A stretch of 64,000 nucleotides of DNA from Streptomyces radicis (GCF_003626575.1 NZ_RBDY01000004.1:124001-188000), one strand, 5' to 3'. Counted from the first letter of the stretch, positions 1 to 8,940 are shown. The notes: generated from the letters alone by a model not told the origin. Numbers and translations: made by a program.

Positions 1-1197
1 GCCATCGTCACCGAGCACGGCGGGCGCACGTCGCACGCGGCGATCGTCAGCAGGGAGCTGGGCGTCACCGCCGTGGTCGGCGCGGCCGGGGCGCGCCGCG
101 CGCTCGGGGACGGCCGCGAGGTGACGGTGTCGTGCGCGGAGGGCGAGGAGGGCCGGGTCTATCCGGGCGCCCTGGACTTCGAGGAACGCGAGATCGACCT
201 CGCGCGCGTTCCCGAGACCGAGACCTCGGTGATGCTCAACATCGCCAACCCCTCGGCCGCCTTTCGCTGGTGGCGGCTCCCCGCGGACGGGGTGGGCCTG
301 GCCCGCATGGAGTTCATCGTCAACAACCTGATCACGATCCACCCCATGGCCCTGGTCCACTTCGACGACCTCGACGACGACGCGGCGCGCGCCCGCATCG
401 AGGAGCTCACCCGCGGCTACCGGGACAAGGCGGCGTTCTTCGTGGAGCGGCTGGCCTATGGCATCGGCAGGATCGCGGCGGCGTGGTGGCCGCGCCCCGT
501 GATCGTCCGCATGAGCGACTTCAAGACGAACGAGTACGCGCGACTCGTGGGCGGCGCGGCGTTCGAGCCCACGGAGGAGAACCCCATGCTGGGCTGGCGG
601 GGCGCGTCCCGGTATCACAGCGAGGGGTACCGGGAGGGCTTCGGCCTGGAGTGCCGCGCGGTGCGCCGGGTGCGGGAGGACATGGGGCTGGCCAACGTGG
701 TGGTGATGATCCCCTTCTGCCGCACCCCTGGGGAGGCGGACGAGGTCCTGCGGACCATGGCGGAGCACGGCCTGCGCCGGGGCGAGAACGGCCTGGAGAC
801 GTATGTGATGGCCGAGATCCCGTCGAACATCATCTCGGCCGATCGTTTCGCCGAACGGTTCGACGGCTTCTCCATCGGCAGCAACGACCTCACGCAGCTC
901 ACCCTGGGCGTCGACCGCGACTCCGAGCGGCTCGCGCCGCTGTTCGACGAGCGCGACCCGGCGCTCGCGCGGAGCGTGGAGGCGCTCATCGACGTCGCCC
1001 ACGCGCGGCGGCGCAAGGTGGGCCTGTGCGGCCAGCGCCCGAGCGACGACCCGGACTTCGCCCGTTTCCTGGTCGAGTCGGGCATCGACTCGATCTCCGT
1101 GTCCCCCGACAGCTTCCTCGCGGTCAAGGACCATGTGGCGGAGGCGGAGCGCGCCGAACGGCGCGCGGGGCGTGGCCGCGGACGGCACGCGGCCTGA
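1..1197 (+). CDS. ppsA: phosphoenolpyruvate synthase, C-terminal part (5' end outside window)
   Basis: Open in frame from base 1, so the gene starts before the window; 398 residues are visible. PEP synthase makes PEP from pyruvate and ATP (gluconeogenesis). The visible part begins in the swivelling phosphohistidine domain (GGRTSHAAIVSRELG, His12 of the fragment as phosphocarrier). It continues into the PEP-utilising TIM barrel, with NIANPSAAFRWW, MEFIVNN, SIGSNDLTQLTLGVDRD, and the active-site Cys343 in LCGQRPSDDPDF. The C terminus ends in an Arg/Ala-rich tail. It converges on the universal stress protein gene that follows. The family is clear; only the start is missing. Confidence 0.93.
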   Translation, partial: AIVTEHGGRTSHAAIVSRELGVTAVVGAAGARRALGDGREVTVSCAEGEEGRVYPGALDFEEREIDLARVPETETSVMLNIANPSAAFRWWRLPADGVGLARMEFIVNNLITIHPMALVHFDDLDDDAARARIEELTRGYRDKAAFFVERLAYGIGRIAAAWWPRPVIVRMSDFKTNEYARLVGGAAFEPTEENPMLGWRGASRYHSEGYREGFGLECRAVRRVREDMGLANVVVMIPFCRTPGEADEVLRTMAEHGLRRGENGLETYVMAEIPSNIISADRFAERFDGFSIGSNDLTQLTLGVDRDSERLAPLFDERDPALARSVEALIDVAHARRRKVGLCGQRPSDDPDFARFLVESGIDSISVSPDSFLAVKDHVAEAERAERRAGRGRGRHAA

Positions 1198-1429
1198 GCG
1201 CGGACGGCGCGGGTGGCGTGAACGCGGAGGCGCGGGTGGTTCGGAAGGCGACGGCGTGCGGGAGGCCGAGGCGGCGTCGGCCGCCGTGCTGCTCGTCGCG
1301 CCGCCGGGCGCGGGCGCCCCGTCGCGTCCCCGCCGTCCACCCGGCCAAGGGATCGGCGACCAGCAGACCGACGACCAGGCGGCACGGCGACGGCGGGCGC
1401 GATCGCGGCTCGCCTCCGCAGGAGCCCCC

Positions 1430-2269
1430 TCACGCCTCGGGGACGACGGCGACCGGGCAGGGGGATGTGCTCAGGAGGGCGTGGCTGAGCAGGCCGAGCT
1501 GGAGTCCGGGGATCCCGGACCGCCGCCGGTGGGCGCCGAGGACCAGGAGGTCGGCCTCCTCGGCGGCGGAGAGCAGGGCGTGGCGTGGGCTGTCCTCGAC
1601 CGTGTCGAGGCGCACGGGAACGTCGGACGTGCCGGACGCGCCCGCGAGCGCCTCGTCGAGGAGGTCGCGCTCCTCCCCGTCGGGCGCGGCGCGCTCCGGC
1701 GTCCTGACGTGCACCGCCGCCACGTCGCTGCCGCGCGCCCTGGCGTCGTCGAAGGCGAACTGGGCGGCCCGCAGCCCCTGCGCCGTGCCGTCGAGGGCGA
1801 GCAGCACCGTTCCGTTGCGGCCCTCGCGGTTGGCCGCCGTGCCGCGGACCACGACGACGGGGCAGGTGGCCCGCGCGGCGACGCCGAGGCCCGTCGAGCC
1901 GAGCAGGGCGCCCATGACGGGGCCGCGGCCGCGGTTGCCGACCACGACCATCGACGCCTCCTCGCTCTCCCTGACCAGCACGTCGACCGGGTCGTCCGCG
2001 AACACCTCGCAGCTGAGGGCGACATCGTCCCGGCGCGCCCTGGCGCGGCTCTCGGCCACCGAGGCGATGTCGTGCCCCATGACGTCGCCCGCCACCCGGT
2101 CCACGGACACCGAGGGGTTGGCCGCCTCGTAGCGGTTCCACATGGACCCGTGGACCGTGCGCAGCGCGTGGCCGTGGCGCGCCGCCGCCTCCACGGCCCA
2201 GTCGACCGCGTCGAGGCTCGGATCCGAGCCGTCCACTCCGACCACGATCGGATGCTCCACCGCGCTCAC
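1430..2269 (-). CDS. universal stress protein (tandem UspA domains)
   Basis: 279 residues with two UspA folds, about 1-140 and 145-279. Each starts with a beta-strand (PIVVGVDGSDPS; TVLLALDGTAQG) and ends with the nucleotide-binding signature (VVGNRGRGPVMGALLGS; VLGAHRRRSGIPG) followed by CPVVVV or CPVAVVPEA. Tandem Usp proteins in actinobacteria are cytosolic ATP-binding stress or dormancy proteins. GTG start at 2269 with a purine-rich GAGAGG just upstream. It lies downstream of a paralogue on the same strand, separated by 116 bp; the two probably arose by duplication. Specific role not deducible. Confidence 0.93.
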   Translation of the reverse strand: MSAVEHPIVVGVDGSDPSLDAVDWAVEAAARHGHALRTVHGSMWNRYEAANPSVSVDRVAGDVMGHDIASVAESRARARRDDVALSCEVFADDPVDVLVRESEEASMVVVGNRGRGPVMGALLGSTGLGVAARATCPVVVVRGTAANREGRNGTVLLALDGTAQGLRAAQFAFDDARARGSDVAAVHVRTPERAAPDGEERDLLDEALAGASGTSDVPVRLDTVEDSPRHALLSAAEEADLLVLGAHRRRSGIPGLQLGLLSHALLSTSPCPVAVVPEA

Positions 2270-2385
2270 CGCCTCTCGCCCGTGGCGCCTGCCGTCCCGC
2301 GCACCGCCCGTCGACCTCAGGGAAACACCCGGGCCGCCCCTCCGCCACGCGACGGCGCGGCACCGAGGGCCGCGCCGTCACGCCG

Positions 2386-3243
2386 TCAGCGCCGCGGGAC
2401 CACCGCGACGGGGCAGGGGGCGGTGTGGACGAGCGCGTGGGAGATGAGGCCGAGGCGCAGACCGTCCTCGCCGTGGCGGTCCCGCACGCCGACGACCAGC
2501 AGGTCCGCTGAACCGGCCTTCCACAGCAGCGTCGAGCGCGGCGCCCCCGCGACGGTCTCCAGGTCCGTGCGCACCTCGGGGTGGCGCCCCGACGCGTCCG
2601 CCACCGCCCGGGCGAGCACCGCCCTCGCCTCGGCCTCCTCCGCCTGTCCCGCGTCCTCGGTCGCCACTCCGGGCCACGCGTGAACGGCGCGCAGCTCGAC
2701 GTTCCACGCGTCCGCCTCGCGGAACGCGAAGTCGATGGCCGCGCCCTCCCCTCGAGCGCCGCTGACCCCCACGACCACCCGCCCGAACTGCCCCTCGAGC
2801 GCGGGGCGTTCACCGCGCACCACGACCACGGGGCACGAGGCGCGGGCCGCGACGCCGAGGCCGACCGAGCCGAGGAACATGGTCGTCAGAGGGCCGCGGC
2901 CACGCGATCCCACGACCAGGACCGTGCCCTCGCGGCCCTCCCGCACCAACGCGTTGACCGGGGTGAGGTCGCGGACCTCCGCGGAGATCGGCACCCCGGG
3001 GCGACGGACACCGGCCCGCTCGCGCGCCGCGACGAGCAGCTCGCGGCCCGTCTCGGCGTCGTCCCCGCGGTCCTCGCCGCTCGGCGAGGCGCCGCGCTCG
3101 TAGCGTTCCGCCTGGGTGGCATACACCAGCCGCAGCACGCGGCCGTGCCGCGCCGCCGCGTCCACGGCCCAGTCGACGGCCAGCTGGCTGCAATCCGATC
3201 CGTCCACCCCGACGACGATGGGCGCTTGGGCCACGAGAGCCAC
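2386..3243 (-). CDS. universal stress protein (tandem UspA domains)
   Basis: 285 residues, paralogous to the downstream UspA protein. The first domain opens with PIVVGVDGSDCSQLAVDWAV and closes with VVGSRGRGPLTTMFLGSVG. The second opens with GRVVVGVSGARG and ends DLLVVGVRDRHGEDGLRLG...CPVAVVPRR, where the second GxxG nucleotide signature is degenerate. Start taken as GTG at 3243; a purine tract (GAAAGG) abuts it, so an in-frame GTG three codons downstream is an alternative. It is divergent from the Ser/Thr kinase gene. Likely a cytosolic stress protein binding ATP. Confidence 0.92.
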   Translation of the reverse strand: MALVAQAPIVVGVDGSDCSQLAVDWAVDAAARHGRVLRLVYATQAERYERGASPSGEDRGDDAETGRELLVAARERAGVRRPGVPISAEVRDLTPVNALVREGREGTVLVVGSRGRGPLTTMFLGSVGLGVAARASCPVVVVRGERPALEGQFGRVVVGVSGARGEGAAIDFAFREADAWNVELRAVHAWPGVATEDAGQAEEAEARAVLARAVADASGRHPEVRTDLETVAGAPRSTLLWKAGSADLLVVGVRDRHGEDGLRLGLISHALVHTAPCPVAVVPRR

Positions 3244-3370
3244 CTTTCAGAACGCTGTGCGGCGTATGTCCGTCATGTTCCGCTCTCTCTACCAGCGGGG
3301 CATCTCCCCCGCCGCCGCGCCACGCCTGGCGGGAGCGCACACCGGACCCGGCCGGGGCTACGATGCGCCC

Positions 3371-3424
3371 TGCCGACCGGGCGTCGACCGAGTGCCGACC
3401 GGGTGCCGACCGGGCGTCGACCGA
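3371..3424 (+). repeat. short direct repeats upstream of the kinase gene
   Basis: TGCCGACCGGG occurs three times (3371-3381, 3393-3403, 3404-3414). The first and third copies extend to a perfect 21-bp direct repeat (3371-3391 and 3404-3424). They lie 31 bp before the kinase start, in the divergent promoter region shared with the universal stress gene. They could be regulatory direct repeats or simple slippage; nothing in the sequence decides this. Confidence 0.5.
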
Positions 3425-3454
3425 ACATCGGGCAGAGCCGGGGGACTTGGGACC

Positions 3455-5716
3455 GTGGACGACGGAGACCGGATAGGCGCCGACACACTCGCCGACCGTT
3501 ACCGGCTGGTGCGCCCGCTCGGGCAGGGCGGGATGGGGGAGGTGTGGGAGGCCCACGACGAGAGCCTGCGGCGGCCGGTCGCGGTCAAGGTGATCTCGGT
3601 GCTCGCGGGCGGCGGCAGCAGGGCCGACGAGGCGCGCGCCCGCTTCCTGCGGGAGGCGCGGATCACCGCCGCGCTCCAGCACCCGAACATCGTGACCGTG
3701 CACGACCTCGGCGAGGCCGTCACCGCCGATGGCACCACGCCGTTCCTCGTCATGGAGCTGCTGCGGGGCCGGGGCCTCGACGCCGTGCTCCGCCGCGGCC
3801 CGGTCGGCGGCGCGGACGCCGCCCGGTGGGGCGCGCAGGTCTGCGACGCGCTCGCCGAGGCGCACGCCGCGGGCGTCCTGCACCGCGACATCAAGCCCGC
3901 GAACCTGTTCGTCACGGCCCAGGGACACCTGAAGGTGCTCGACTTCGGCATCGCCCGCGCCGCCGACCCCTCGGCCACGGGCGACCGGCTGACCCACACG
4001 GGGTTCATGGTGGGCACGGCCTCGTACATGGCGCCCGAGCAGGCGCGCGGGCGCCCGGAGCGGCGCAGTGATCTGTACGCGCTCGGCTGTGTGCTGTTCG
4101 AGATGCTCACCGGGCGCATGCCGTTCACCGCCCCCGACGCCGTCGGCTACCTCACGGCGCACCTCAACGACCCTCCCCCGGCGCCGAGCAGCGTCGCGCC
4201 CGGCGTCCCCGCGGCGTGGGACCGCCTGATCCTGCGGCTGCTCGCCAAGGAGGCGCGCGAGCGGCACGCGTCGGCCGCCGCGCTCGCCGATGAGCTGCGC
4301 CGCCTCGAAGGACCCGCCGACGCCGCGCCCCTGGCGCCGGGTCGGACCCCGACCGTCGCGGCCCCGGCCGAGCCGCCGACCCGGACGGCGCCAGCGGCGC
4401 CAGCGGCGCCAGCGGCCCCGGCGCCGCCCGCGCCGCCCCCCGCGCGAGCGCGCCCCACGCGACGCGACCTGCTGCTCGGCGGCGCGGGCCTCGCCGCGCT
4501 CGCGGTGGCGGGCGGCTCGGCGGCGCTGTATCTGACGGCCGACCCCGCGAAGGACCCCGTCGCCTGGTCCCGCGACCTCAGCCATGTCGACGTCCGGAAC
4601 AACTCGGCTCCCGACGTCGTCGTGGCCGAGGGACGCTGCTACGTGGCTTCCGGCGACTACTACCGGGACAACGCCGTGCTCCACGCGTTCGACCTGGCCG
4701 ACGGCGAGCCCCTGTGGGAGGTCCCGCTCGAGGCGCTCTGGGTGAGGGACACGCGTTTCCTCGTCGTCGACGGCACCCTGCTCGCCCTGACCCAGGGCGC
4801 CGACGGCTCCCAACTCACGCTGCACCGCTTCGACGCGGCGAGCGGCGAGCTCCTGGGGCAGCCGTCGGTCCCCCTCGACGCGGGCCTCGACCTGCACGGC
4901 CCGAGCGGCCTGCTGCTCTCGGCCCGGGACCGGCTGGTGTCGGCGACCGACGCGCGCACCGGCGACATCCGGTGGACGGGCGAAGGCGACACGTTCGTGC
5001 CCGCCGGAGACCTGGTGCTGCTCGAGGGCGGCAGGGCGGTGTTCGGCGAAACGGGTGAGCAGGTGTGGGAACGCCCCGACCTGTTCCCGACGGGCGACCC
5101 GGGGCACGCGATCGGCGAGGGCATCCTGTGCTACGAGTCGGGCGGGAACGACGTCGACCTCGTCTTCCGCCACGCGGGCACGGGCGAGGTGGTGTGGCGG
5201 AGCGCGTTCAGGGAGGGCGAGCCCGAAGTCGGCGGGAACCCGCCACCCCTCGCGTCGCTGGTGTCGGACACCACCGTGTTCCTGCCGCCGACCGCGGGGG
5301 ACCGCGAGCGGCCGATCGCCGTGGACGGGCTCACGGGCGAGCGGCGGTGGACCTATGACGGCGCCTACGACCAAGGCGGCCAGGGCGGCCAGGTGACGAG
5401 CGCGCCCGGCGGGTTCGTGCTGTCCACCGGGGACGCGACGGTGTGCCTGGCCGCCGCCGACGGCGCCGAGCGCTGGCGCGACAACGCCTGGGACAGCGGG
5501 ACGGTGCGGATCACCGACGCGTTCGCCGTGCTCCGCCGCACCACGGACGAGCGGGTGTTCCGGCGCTGGACCACCGTGCGGGTCCTCGACGCGGAGAACG
5601 GCCGCGAGGTGTGGACGGGCCAGTTCGACAGCACGGACGTCAGCGACCCCGCGACGGGCGGCGACCTGATGGTCGTCCTGGACCAGGGCGGAACGGTGTG
5701 GGCGCTGCGCGTATGA
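3455..5716 (+). CDS. transmembrane Ser/Thr protein kinase with PQQ-like beta-propeller
   Basis: 753 residues from GTG 3455, chosen because GGGGGA lies just upstream and the kinase fold starts ten residues later; longer in-frame starts give only low-complexity Arg-rich sequence. The PknB-like kinase spans about 10-275: LGQGGMGEV, VAVKV (Lys45), HRDIKPAN, DFGIARA, APEQARG. A Pro/Ala linker is followed near residue 335 by TRRDLLLGGAGLAALAVAGG, a twin-arginine-like single membrane anchor. The outer 390 residues contain repeated Trp/Gly blades (AEDGxxxWR-type), typical of PQQ-like propellers. Likely a sensor kinase with an external ligand-binding propeller. It is adjacent to stress proteins and a LacI regulator, but the substrates are unknown. 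Confidence 0.92.
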   Translation: MDDGDRIGADTLADRYRLVRPLGQGGMGEVWEAHDESLRRPVAVKVISVLAGGGSRADEARARFLREARITAALQHPNIVTVHDLGEAVTADGTTPFLVMELLRGRGLDAVLRRGPVGGADAARWGAQVCDALAEAHAAGVLHRDIKPANLFVTAQGHLKVLDFGIARAADPSATGDRLTHTGFMVGTASYMAPEQARGRPERRSDLYALGCVLFEMLTGRMPFTAPDAVGYLTAHLNDPPPAPSSVAPGVPAAWDRLILRLLAKEARERHASAAALADELRRLEGPADAAPLAPGRTPTVAAPAEPPTRTAPAAPAAPAAPAPPAPPPARARPTRRDLLLGGAGLAALAVAGGSAALYLTADPAKDPVAWSRDLSHVDVRNNSAPDVVVAEGRCYVASGDYYRDNAVLHAFDLADGEPLWEVPLEALWVRDTRFLVVDGTLLALTQGADGSQLTLHRFDAASGELLGQPSVPLDAGLDLHGPSGLLLSARDRLVSATDARTGDIRWTGEGDTFVPAGDLVLLEGGRAVFGETGEQVWERPDLFPTGDPGHAIGEGILCYESGGNDVDLVFRHAGTGEVVWRSAFREGEPEVGGNPPPLASLVSDTTVFLPPTAGDRERPIAVDGLTGERRWTYDGAYDQGGQGGQVTSAPGGFVLSTGDATVCLAAADGAERWRDNAWDSGTVRITDAFAVLRRTTDERVFRRWTTVRVLDAENGREVWTGQFDSTDVSDPATGGDLMVVLDQGGTVWALRV

Positions 5717-5853
5717 GGTTCCGGGAGTGGAGCCGGTCACCGTGTGGCCCGGCGCCGCCGACGGCGCGTGGGACGCCCAACGCGCCGGTGCCCACCCGGC
5801 GTCGCTTCCCTGGCCAGGGCTCGCGCGCGGGGCCCGGGGGTAGGCTTTCGGGC

Positions 5854-6933
5854 GTGTCCCCGACAGACCGGTCCTCCCCCACCGACGGCGCGCCGACCGG
5901 GCCTCAGGGCGGGCCGACCGGGCCGTTGACCAGTGCGCAGATCGCCGCCCACGTGGGCGTCTCGGTCGCCACGGTCTCCAAGGTGGTCAACGGGCGCGAG
6001 GACGTCGCGCCCCGCACGCGCGCCCTCGTCGAGGACGTCATCCGCCGCTACGGGCACCAGCGGCAGAAGCGGGCCGCCCGCCCCGCCGCCGTGCTCGAGC
6101 TGGTCTTCCGGCAGATCCGCGACTCCTACCACATCGAGATCATCAAGGGCGTCCAGCAGGTCGCGCGCGAACACCGGCTCGCCCTCGTGCTGTCCGAGCT
6201 GCAAGGGCGCCAGACGCCCGGGCTCGGCTGGGTCGAGGACGTCCTCTACCGCCGCCCCACCGGCATCATCGAGGTGTACTCGGTCCTCACCGACACGCAG
6301 AGCGGTCAACTGCGCGCCCGCGGCATCCCGTTCGTCCTCGTCGACCCCAACGGCGAGCCCGCGCACGCCTCTCCTTCGGTCGGCGCGAGCAACTGGAGCG
6401 GCGGGCTCTCCGCCACCCGGCACCTCATCGAGCTCGGGCACCGGCGCATCGCCGTCATCACCGGACCCGAGGACGCCCTGGCCAGCAGGGCCAGGGTGGA
6501 CGGCTTCCGAACGGCCATGGAGACCGCGGGCGTTCCGGTGGATCCCGCGCTCGTCCGCGTCGGCGACTACCGGGCCGAGGAGGGCCTCACGCACGCCCGT
6601 GCCCTGCTGCGCCTGCCCGAGCCGCCGACCGCCGTGTTCACGTGCAACGACGCGTTGGCCCTCGGCGTGTACCGGGCGGCGGCCGAGGCAGGGCTGCGCA
6701 TCCCCGATGACCTCAGCGTCGTCGGCTTCGACGACCTGCGCCCCGCCCGGTGGACCGTTCCGCCGCTGACCACCGTTCACCAGCCCCTCGCCGCGATGGC
6801 CGCCACGGCCGCGACGATGGTGGTCGAGCTGGCCCACGGCGAGCCGCTCGCCCAGACGCGCGTGGAGCTGGCGACCGAGCTGGTCGTCCGCGACAGCACC
6901 GCGCCCCCGCGTTCCGAACGGCGCGGGACGTGA
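5854..6933 (+). CDS. LacI-family transcriptional regulator
   Basis: 359 residues from GTG 5854, with a GGGGGTAGG ribosome site ten bases upstream. The N-terminal helix-turn-helix is LTSAQIAAHVGVSVATVSKV followed by VNGREDVAPRTR. It is preceded by about 27 low-complexity residues rich in Pro/Gly/Thr, longer than usual. The periplasmic-binding-protein-like domain fills the rest, ending with VVGFDDLRPARWTVPPLTTV, a classic LacI/GalR C-terminal signature. It probably represses sugar utilisation, but no sugar operon adjoins it; the nearest gene is the kinase upstream. The target is therefore unknown. Confidence 0.93.
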   Translation: MSPTDRSSPTDGAPTGPQGGPTGPLTSAQIAAHVGVSVATVSKVVNGREDVAPRTRALVEDVIRRYGHQRQKRAARPAAVLELVFRQIRDSYHIEIIKGVQQVAREHRLALVLSELQGRQTPGLGWVEDVLYRRPTGIIEVYSVLTDTQSGQLRARGIPFVLVDPNGEPAHASPSVGASNWSGGLSATRHLIELGHRRIAVITGPEDALASRARVDGFRTAMETAGVPVDPALVRVGDYRAEEGLTHARALLRLPEPPTAVFTCNDALALGVYRAAAEAGLRIPDDLSVVGFDDLRPARWTVPPLTTVHQPLAAMAATAATMVVELAHGEPLAQTRVELATELVVRDSTAPPRSERRGT

Positions 6934-7250
6934 GCGCGCTCGGCGCCCGGCTCACCGCCCCGGTCGGGCGGCTCCTGGCCGCCGTGGCCCGCACGAAGGA
7001 CCGCACACTCGACACCGACGCGCTGCACGCCGCGCACGACGAGGCCCGCGCCGACGAGAGCGAACGCGACCGCCCCGCCCACCTGACCGAGCAGCCGCGC
7101 GGCCCGGGTGGCAGGACGATTCGCGGAGACGCACCACCGGCGCGCCACGCGTTGGCGAAGGCAGACGACTCTCAACCCGCTGAACGCCAGGGCGAGCGCG
7201 GCCCGCACCAAGCCAGGTCAGACCCCCGACCGGAACCGCCCCTACGATGA
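6930..7250 (+). CDS. possible small translationally coupled ORF, or gene remnant
   Basis: A GTG overlaps the LacI stop codon (GTGA, 6930-6933) and opens a 106-codon frame. The first 60 or so codons have the strong third-position G/C bias of real genes here (VSALGARLTAPVGRLLAAVA..., then a charged helix). After about 7110 the bias collapses, as expected of noncoding DNA. It matches no family I recognise. It may be a decayed 5' gene fragment or chance. Nothing else was seen in the roughly 380 bp between the LacI and SRPBCC genes. Confidence 0.25.
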   Translation: MSALGARLTAPVGRLLAAVARTKDRTLDTDALHAAHDEARADESERDRPAHLTEQPRGPGGRTIRGDAPPARHALAKADDSQPAERQGERGPHQARSDPRPEPPLR

Positions 7251-7315
7251 TGTGCCCCGTCCGACGACGCGGGCCGCGCCTCGAAGACCGCCAGGACAGG
7301 GCCTAAGATCCGGGC

Positions 7316-7777
7316 ATGCCACGAACGGACAGGGCGTCACGGGTGGTCGCCGCACCCACCGATCGGGTCTTCGCCGCGCTCGTCGATCGCGACGCGCTGG
7401 CGGCCTGGCTCCCCCCGGCGGGGATGACCGGGGCGTTCGAACGCTTCGACGCCCGCCCCGGCGGCTCGTACCGTCTTGTGCTCACCTACGCGGACGCGTC
7501 GGGCGCCCCCGGCAAGGCGACGGCGGACTCCGATGTCGTCGAGGCCCGCTTCGTCGACATCGTCCCCGGGGCGCGCGTCGTGCAGGCGGTGGACTTCGTC
7601 TCGGACGACCCCGCCTACGCGGGCACGATGACCATGACCTGGGAGGTCACCGCCGTCGAGGCGGGGACCCGGGTCGAGATCGTCGCCGAGGACGTGCCCG
7701 ACGGCATCTCGGCGGACGACCACGCCGCGGGCCTCGCCTCGTCCCTCGCCAACCTCGCGTCGCACACGGAACGTTGA
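7316..7777 (+). CDS. SRPBCC (AHSA1-like/START superfamily) protein
   Basis: 153 residues with a Bet v1-like START/AHSA1 pattern: an N-terminal strand with APTDRVFAALVDRDALAAWL, the PPAGMTG loop, GGSYRLVLTY, then MTMTWEVTAVEAGTRVEIVA and a C-terminal helix (DDHAAGLASSLANLASH). AHSA1-like proteins of this size bind hydrophobic ligands, or partner ArsR regulators, in the cytosol. ATG 7316 follows a purine-rich AGGACAGGG. It stands alone and converges on a small minus-strand gene. The ligand cannot be inferred. Confidence 0.9.
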   Translation: MPRTDRASRVVAAPTDRVFAALVDRDALAAWLPPAGMTGAFERFDARPGGSYRLVLTYADASGAPGKATADSDVVEARFVDIVPGARVVQAVDFVSDDPAYAGTMTMTWEVTAVEAGTRVEIVAEDVPDGISADDHAAGLASSLANLASHTER

Positions 7778-7823
7778 CCCTCGCGGGGCGATCCGCGACG
7801 CGCACGGCGCGCGTCGGCGGCCT

Positions 7824-8069
7824 TCAGCCGAGGACGAGGTCGTCCTCGGCTCTGGTCAGGAAGTTCCCGGCGTAGTGCAGGGCGATCTCCTCCTGCTCCC
7901 CGTCGGGAGCGGGCGATCCTGGCTGCTCCCGCACCAGATAGCGGCAGTGGACCCCCCTCCTCGCCGGGTGGGGAAGCCGGTATTCAACGTTGTTGTCGGC
8001 GGGGGTGACCGCCTGGCCCTGATGCGGGCCGTCCACGACACGAAGATTTACGAAGAGGACAATGCACAC
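7824..8069 (-). CDS. small hypothetical protein
   Basis: About 81 residues, not recognised. The frame has strong third-position G/C bias through its whole 3' two-thirds (VDGPHQGQAV, EYRLPHPARRG, EEIALHYAGN, ending TRAEDDLVLG), which supports real coding. The start is uncertain: GTG 8069 has AGGAGA immediately before it, GTG 8036 lacks a good ribosome site, and ATG 8108 lies in an A+T-rich stretch (about 8040-8110) that looks more like promoter. Predicted soluble. It follows the RraA-like gene and its terminator, so it probably has its own promoter. No function proposed. Confidence 0.5.
   Translation of the reverse strand: MCIVLFVNLRVVDGPHQGQAVTPADNNVEYRLPHPARRGVHCRYLVREQPGSPAPDGEQEEIALHYAGNFLTRAEDDLVLG
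7827..7850. terminator. inverted repeat at a convergent gene end
   Basis: Perfect 11-bp inverted repeat GCCGAGGACGA / TCGTCCTCGGC with a 2-base centre, about 50 bp past the SRPBCC stop. It also encodes the last residues of the minus-strand small protein, so it may be a terminator for the plus strand or just coding sequence. Confidence 0.4.
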
Positions 8070-8119
8070 TCTCCTCGCGAAAATCAAATCTCGCCCATTC
8101 CCCTCCATGTGGGCCGGGT

Positions 8120-8156
8120 GGGGCGCCGAGCGGTGTGGTGCGGCGCTCGGCGCCCC
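8120..8156 (-). terminator. terminator hairpin after the RraA-like gene
   Basis: Perfect 13-bp stem (8120-8132 with 8144-8156, GGGGCGCCGAGCG/complement) with an 11-base loop, starting 8 bp past the minus-strand RraA-like stop. There is no U-tract, as is common for actinobacterial terminators. It would end the sugar operon. Confidence 0.7.
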
Positions 8157-8163
8157 TTGGGGG

Positions 8164-8940
8164 TCAGGCCCGCTTCAGCCGCTTGTCGAGGGCCTCCGCG
8201 CTGAGGGCGTACGGGTGCGGTTCGACCTCGAACACGGACTCGGTGCTCGCGTTGCGCGGGATGCCGAGGCGGTCGAAGAGCAGCGCGCGGACGCGCTTGT
8301 CGTTCTCGGACTCCTGGATGGCGTAGGTCAGAACGTCGTCGATGAGCTCCTCGGGCACCACGATGGCGCCGTCGCCGTCGGCCACGACGAGGTCGTCGGG
8401 CCTGACGAGCTGGCCGCCGACCTCGACGGGCATGCTGTGGCCGCCCCACTCGACCCGCCCCTGGTACATGGGCTGGACGATCCAGCGGGACCAGATCGGG
8501 ATCGCCTTCTGCTCCAGCGTCTCGTCCGAGTCGCGGGTGCCGCCGTTGGTGAGCACGCCGCGGGCGCCGAGGGCGGCCCAGATCATGGAGTCCATGGAAC
8601 CCACCGCGGGGGTCGGCGTGTTGCACGTGTCGACGACGAGGAAGGACGTGTCGGAGAACTGGTCGGCGAGGTCGTTGGCGAACACCTCGCCGTACCAGTA
8701 CTCGTAGGCCCACTTCGTGTAGTCGCCCGGCGTCATGGTGGGGACCGTCCGCTGGGTGGGGATATGGCGGCAGGTGACGGCGAAACCCGCGGCCTTGGTG
8801 CGCCAGAGCGGCCGGATCTCGGGCGAGACCGTGCCGATGTTGTGGCGGCCGACCCAGTCGAGGCCGTCACGGACATCGGTGACCCTGAGCTTGGCGACGG
8901 TGTCGAGGATTTCCTTCTTGCGCGCGCTGGAGAGCGCCAT
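8164..8940 (-). CDS. RraA-like protein (HMG/CHA aldolase family)
   Basis: 258 residues. The RraA/dimethylmenaquinone-methyltransferase-like fold shows its signature GSMDSMIWAALGARGVLTNG followed by GTRD, and the C-terminal PDDLVVADGDGAIVVPEE, the metal- and oxo-acid-binding region of 4-hydroxy-4-methyl-2-oxoglutarate aldolases. An extension of about 50 residues with TYAIQESENDKRVRALLFDR is longer than the 160-residue RNase E inhibitor RraA, so an aldolase or decarboxylase on a sugar-derived keto acid is more likely. ATG 8940 has GAAAGG eight bases upstream. Last gene of the RpiB/ABC-transporter operon. Confidence 0.85.
   Translation of the reverse strand: MALSSARKKEILDTVAKLRVTDVRDGLDWVGRHNIGTVSPEIRPLWRTKAAGFAVTCRHIPTQRTVPTMTPGDYTKWAYEYWYGEVFANDLADQFSDTSFLVVDTCNTPTPAVGSMDSMIWAALGARGVLTNGGTRDSDETLEQKAIPIWSRWIVQPMYQGRVEWGGHSMPVEVGGQLVRPDDLVVADGDGAIVVPEELIDDVLTYAIQESENDKRVRALLFDRLGIPRNASTESVFEVEPHPYALSAEALDKRLKRA

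Noticed and set aside
1198..1429. Terminator or small gene between ppsA and the universal stress gene.
   Set aside because: Only short imperfect inverted repeats, and no frame with coding bias or ribosome site.
132..2132. Very long open frames overlapping the PEP synthase and universal stress genes on either strand.
   Set aside because: In DNA of this base composition antisense and shifted frames are open for hundreds of codons; these give Arg/Ala/Pro-rich sequence without domains.
8040..8110. A+T-rich stretch as a mobile element or phage trace.
   Set aside because: Short, with no repeats or integrase nearby; better explained as the promoter of the small hypothetical gene.
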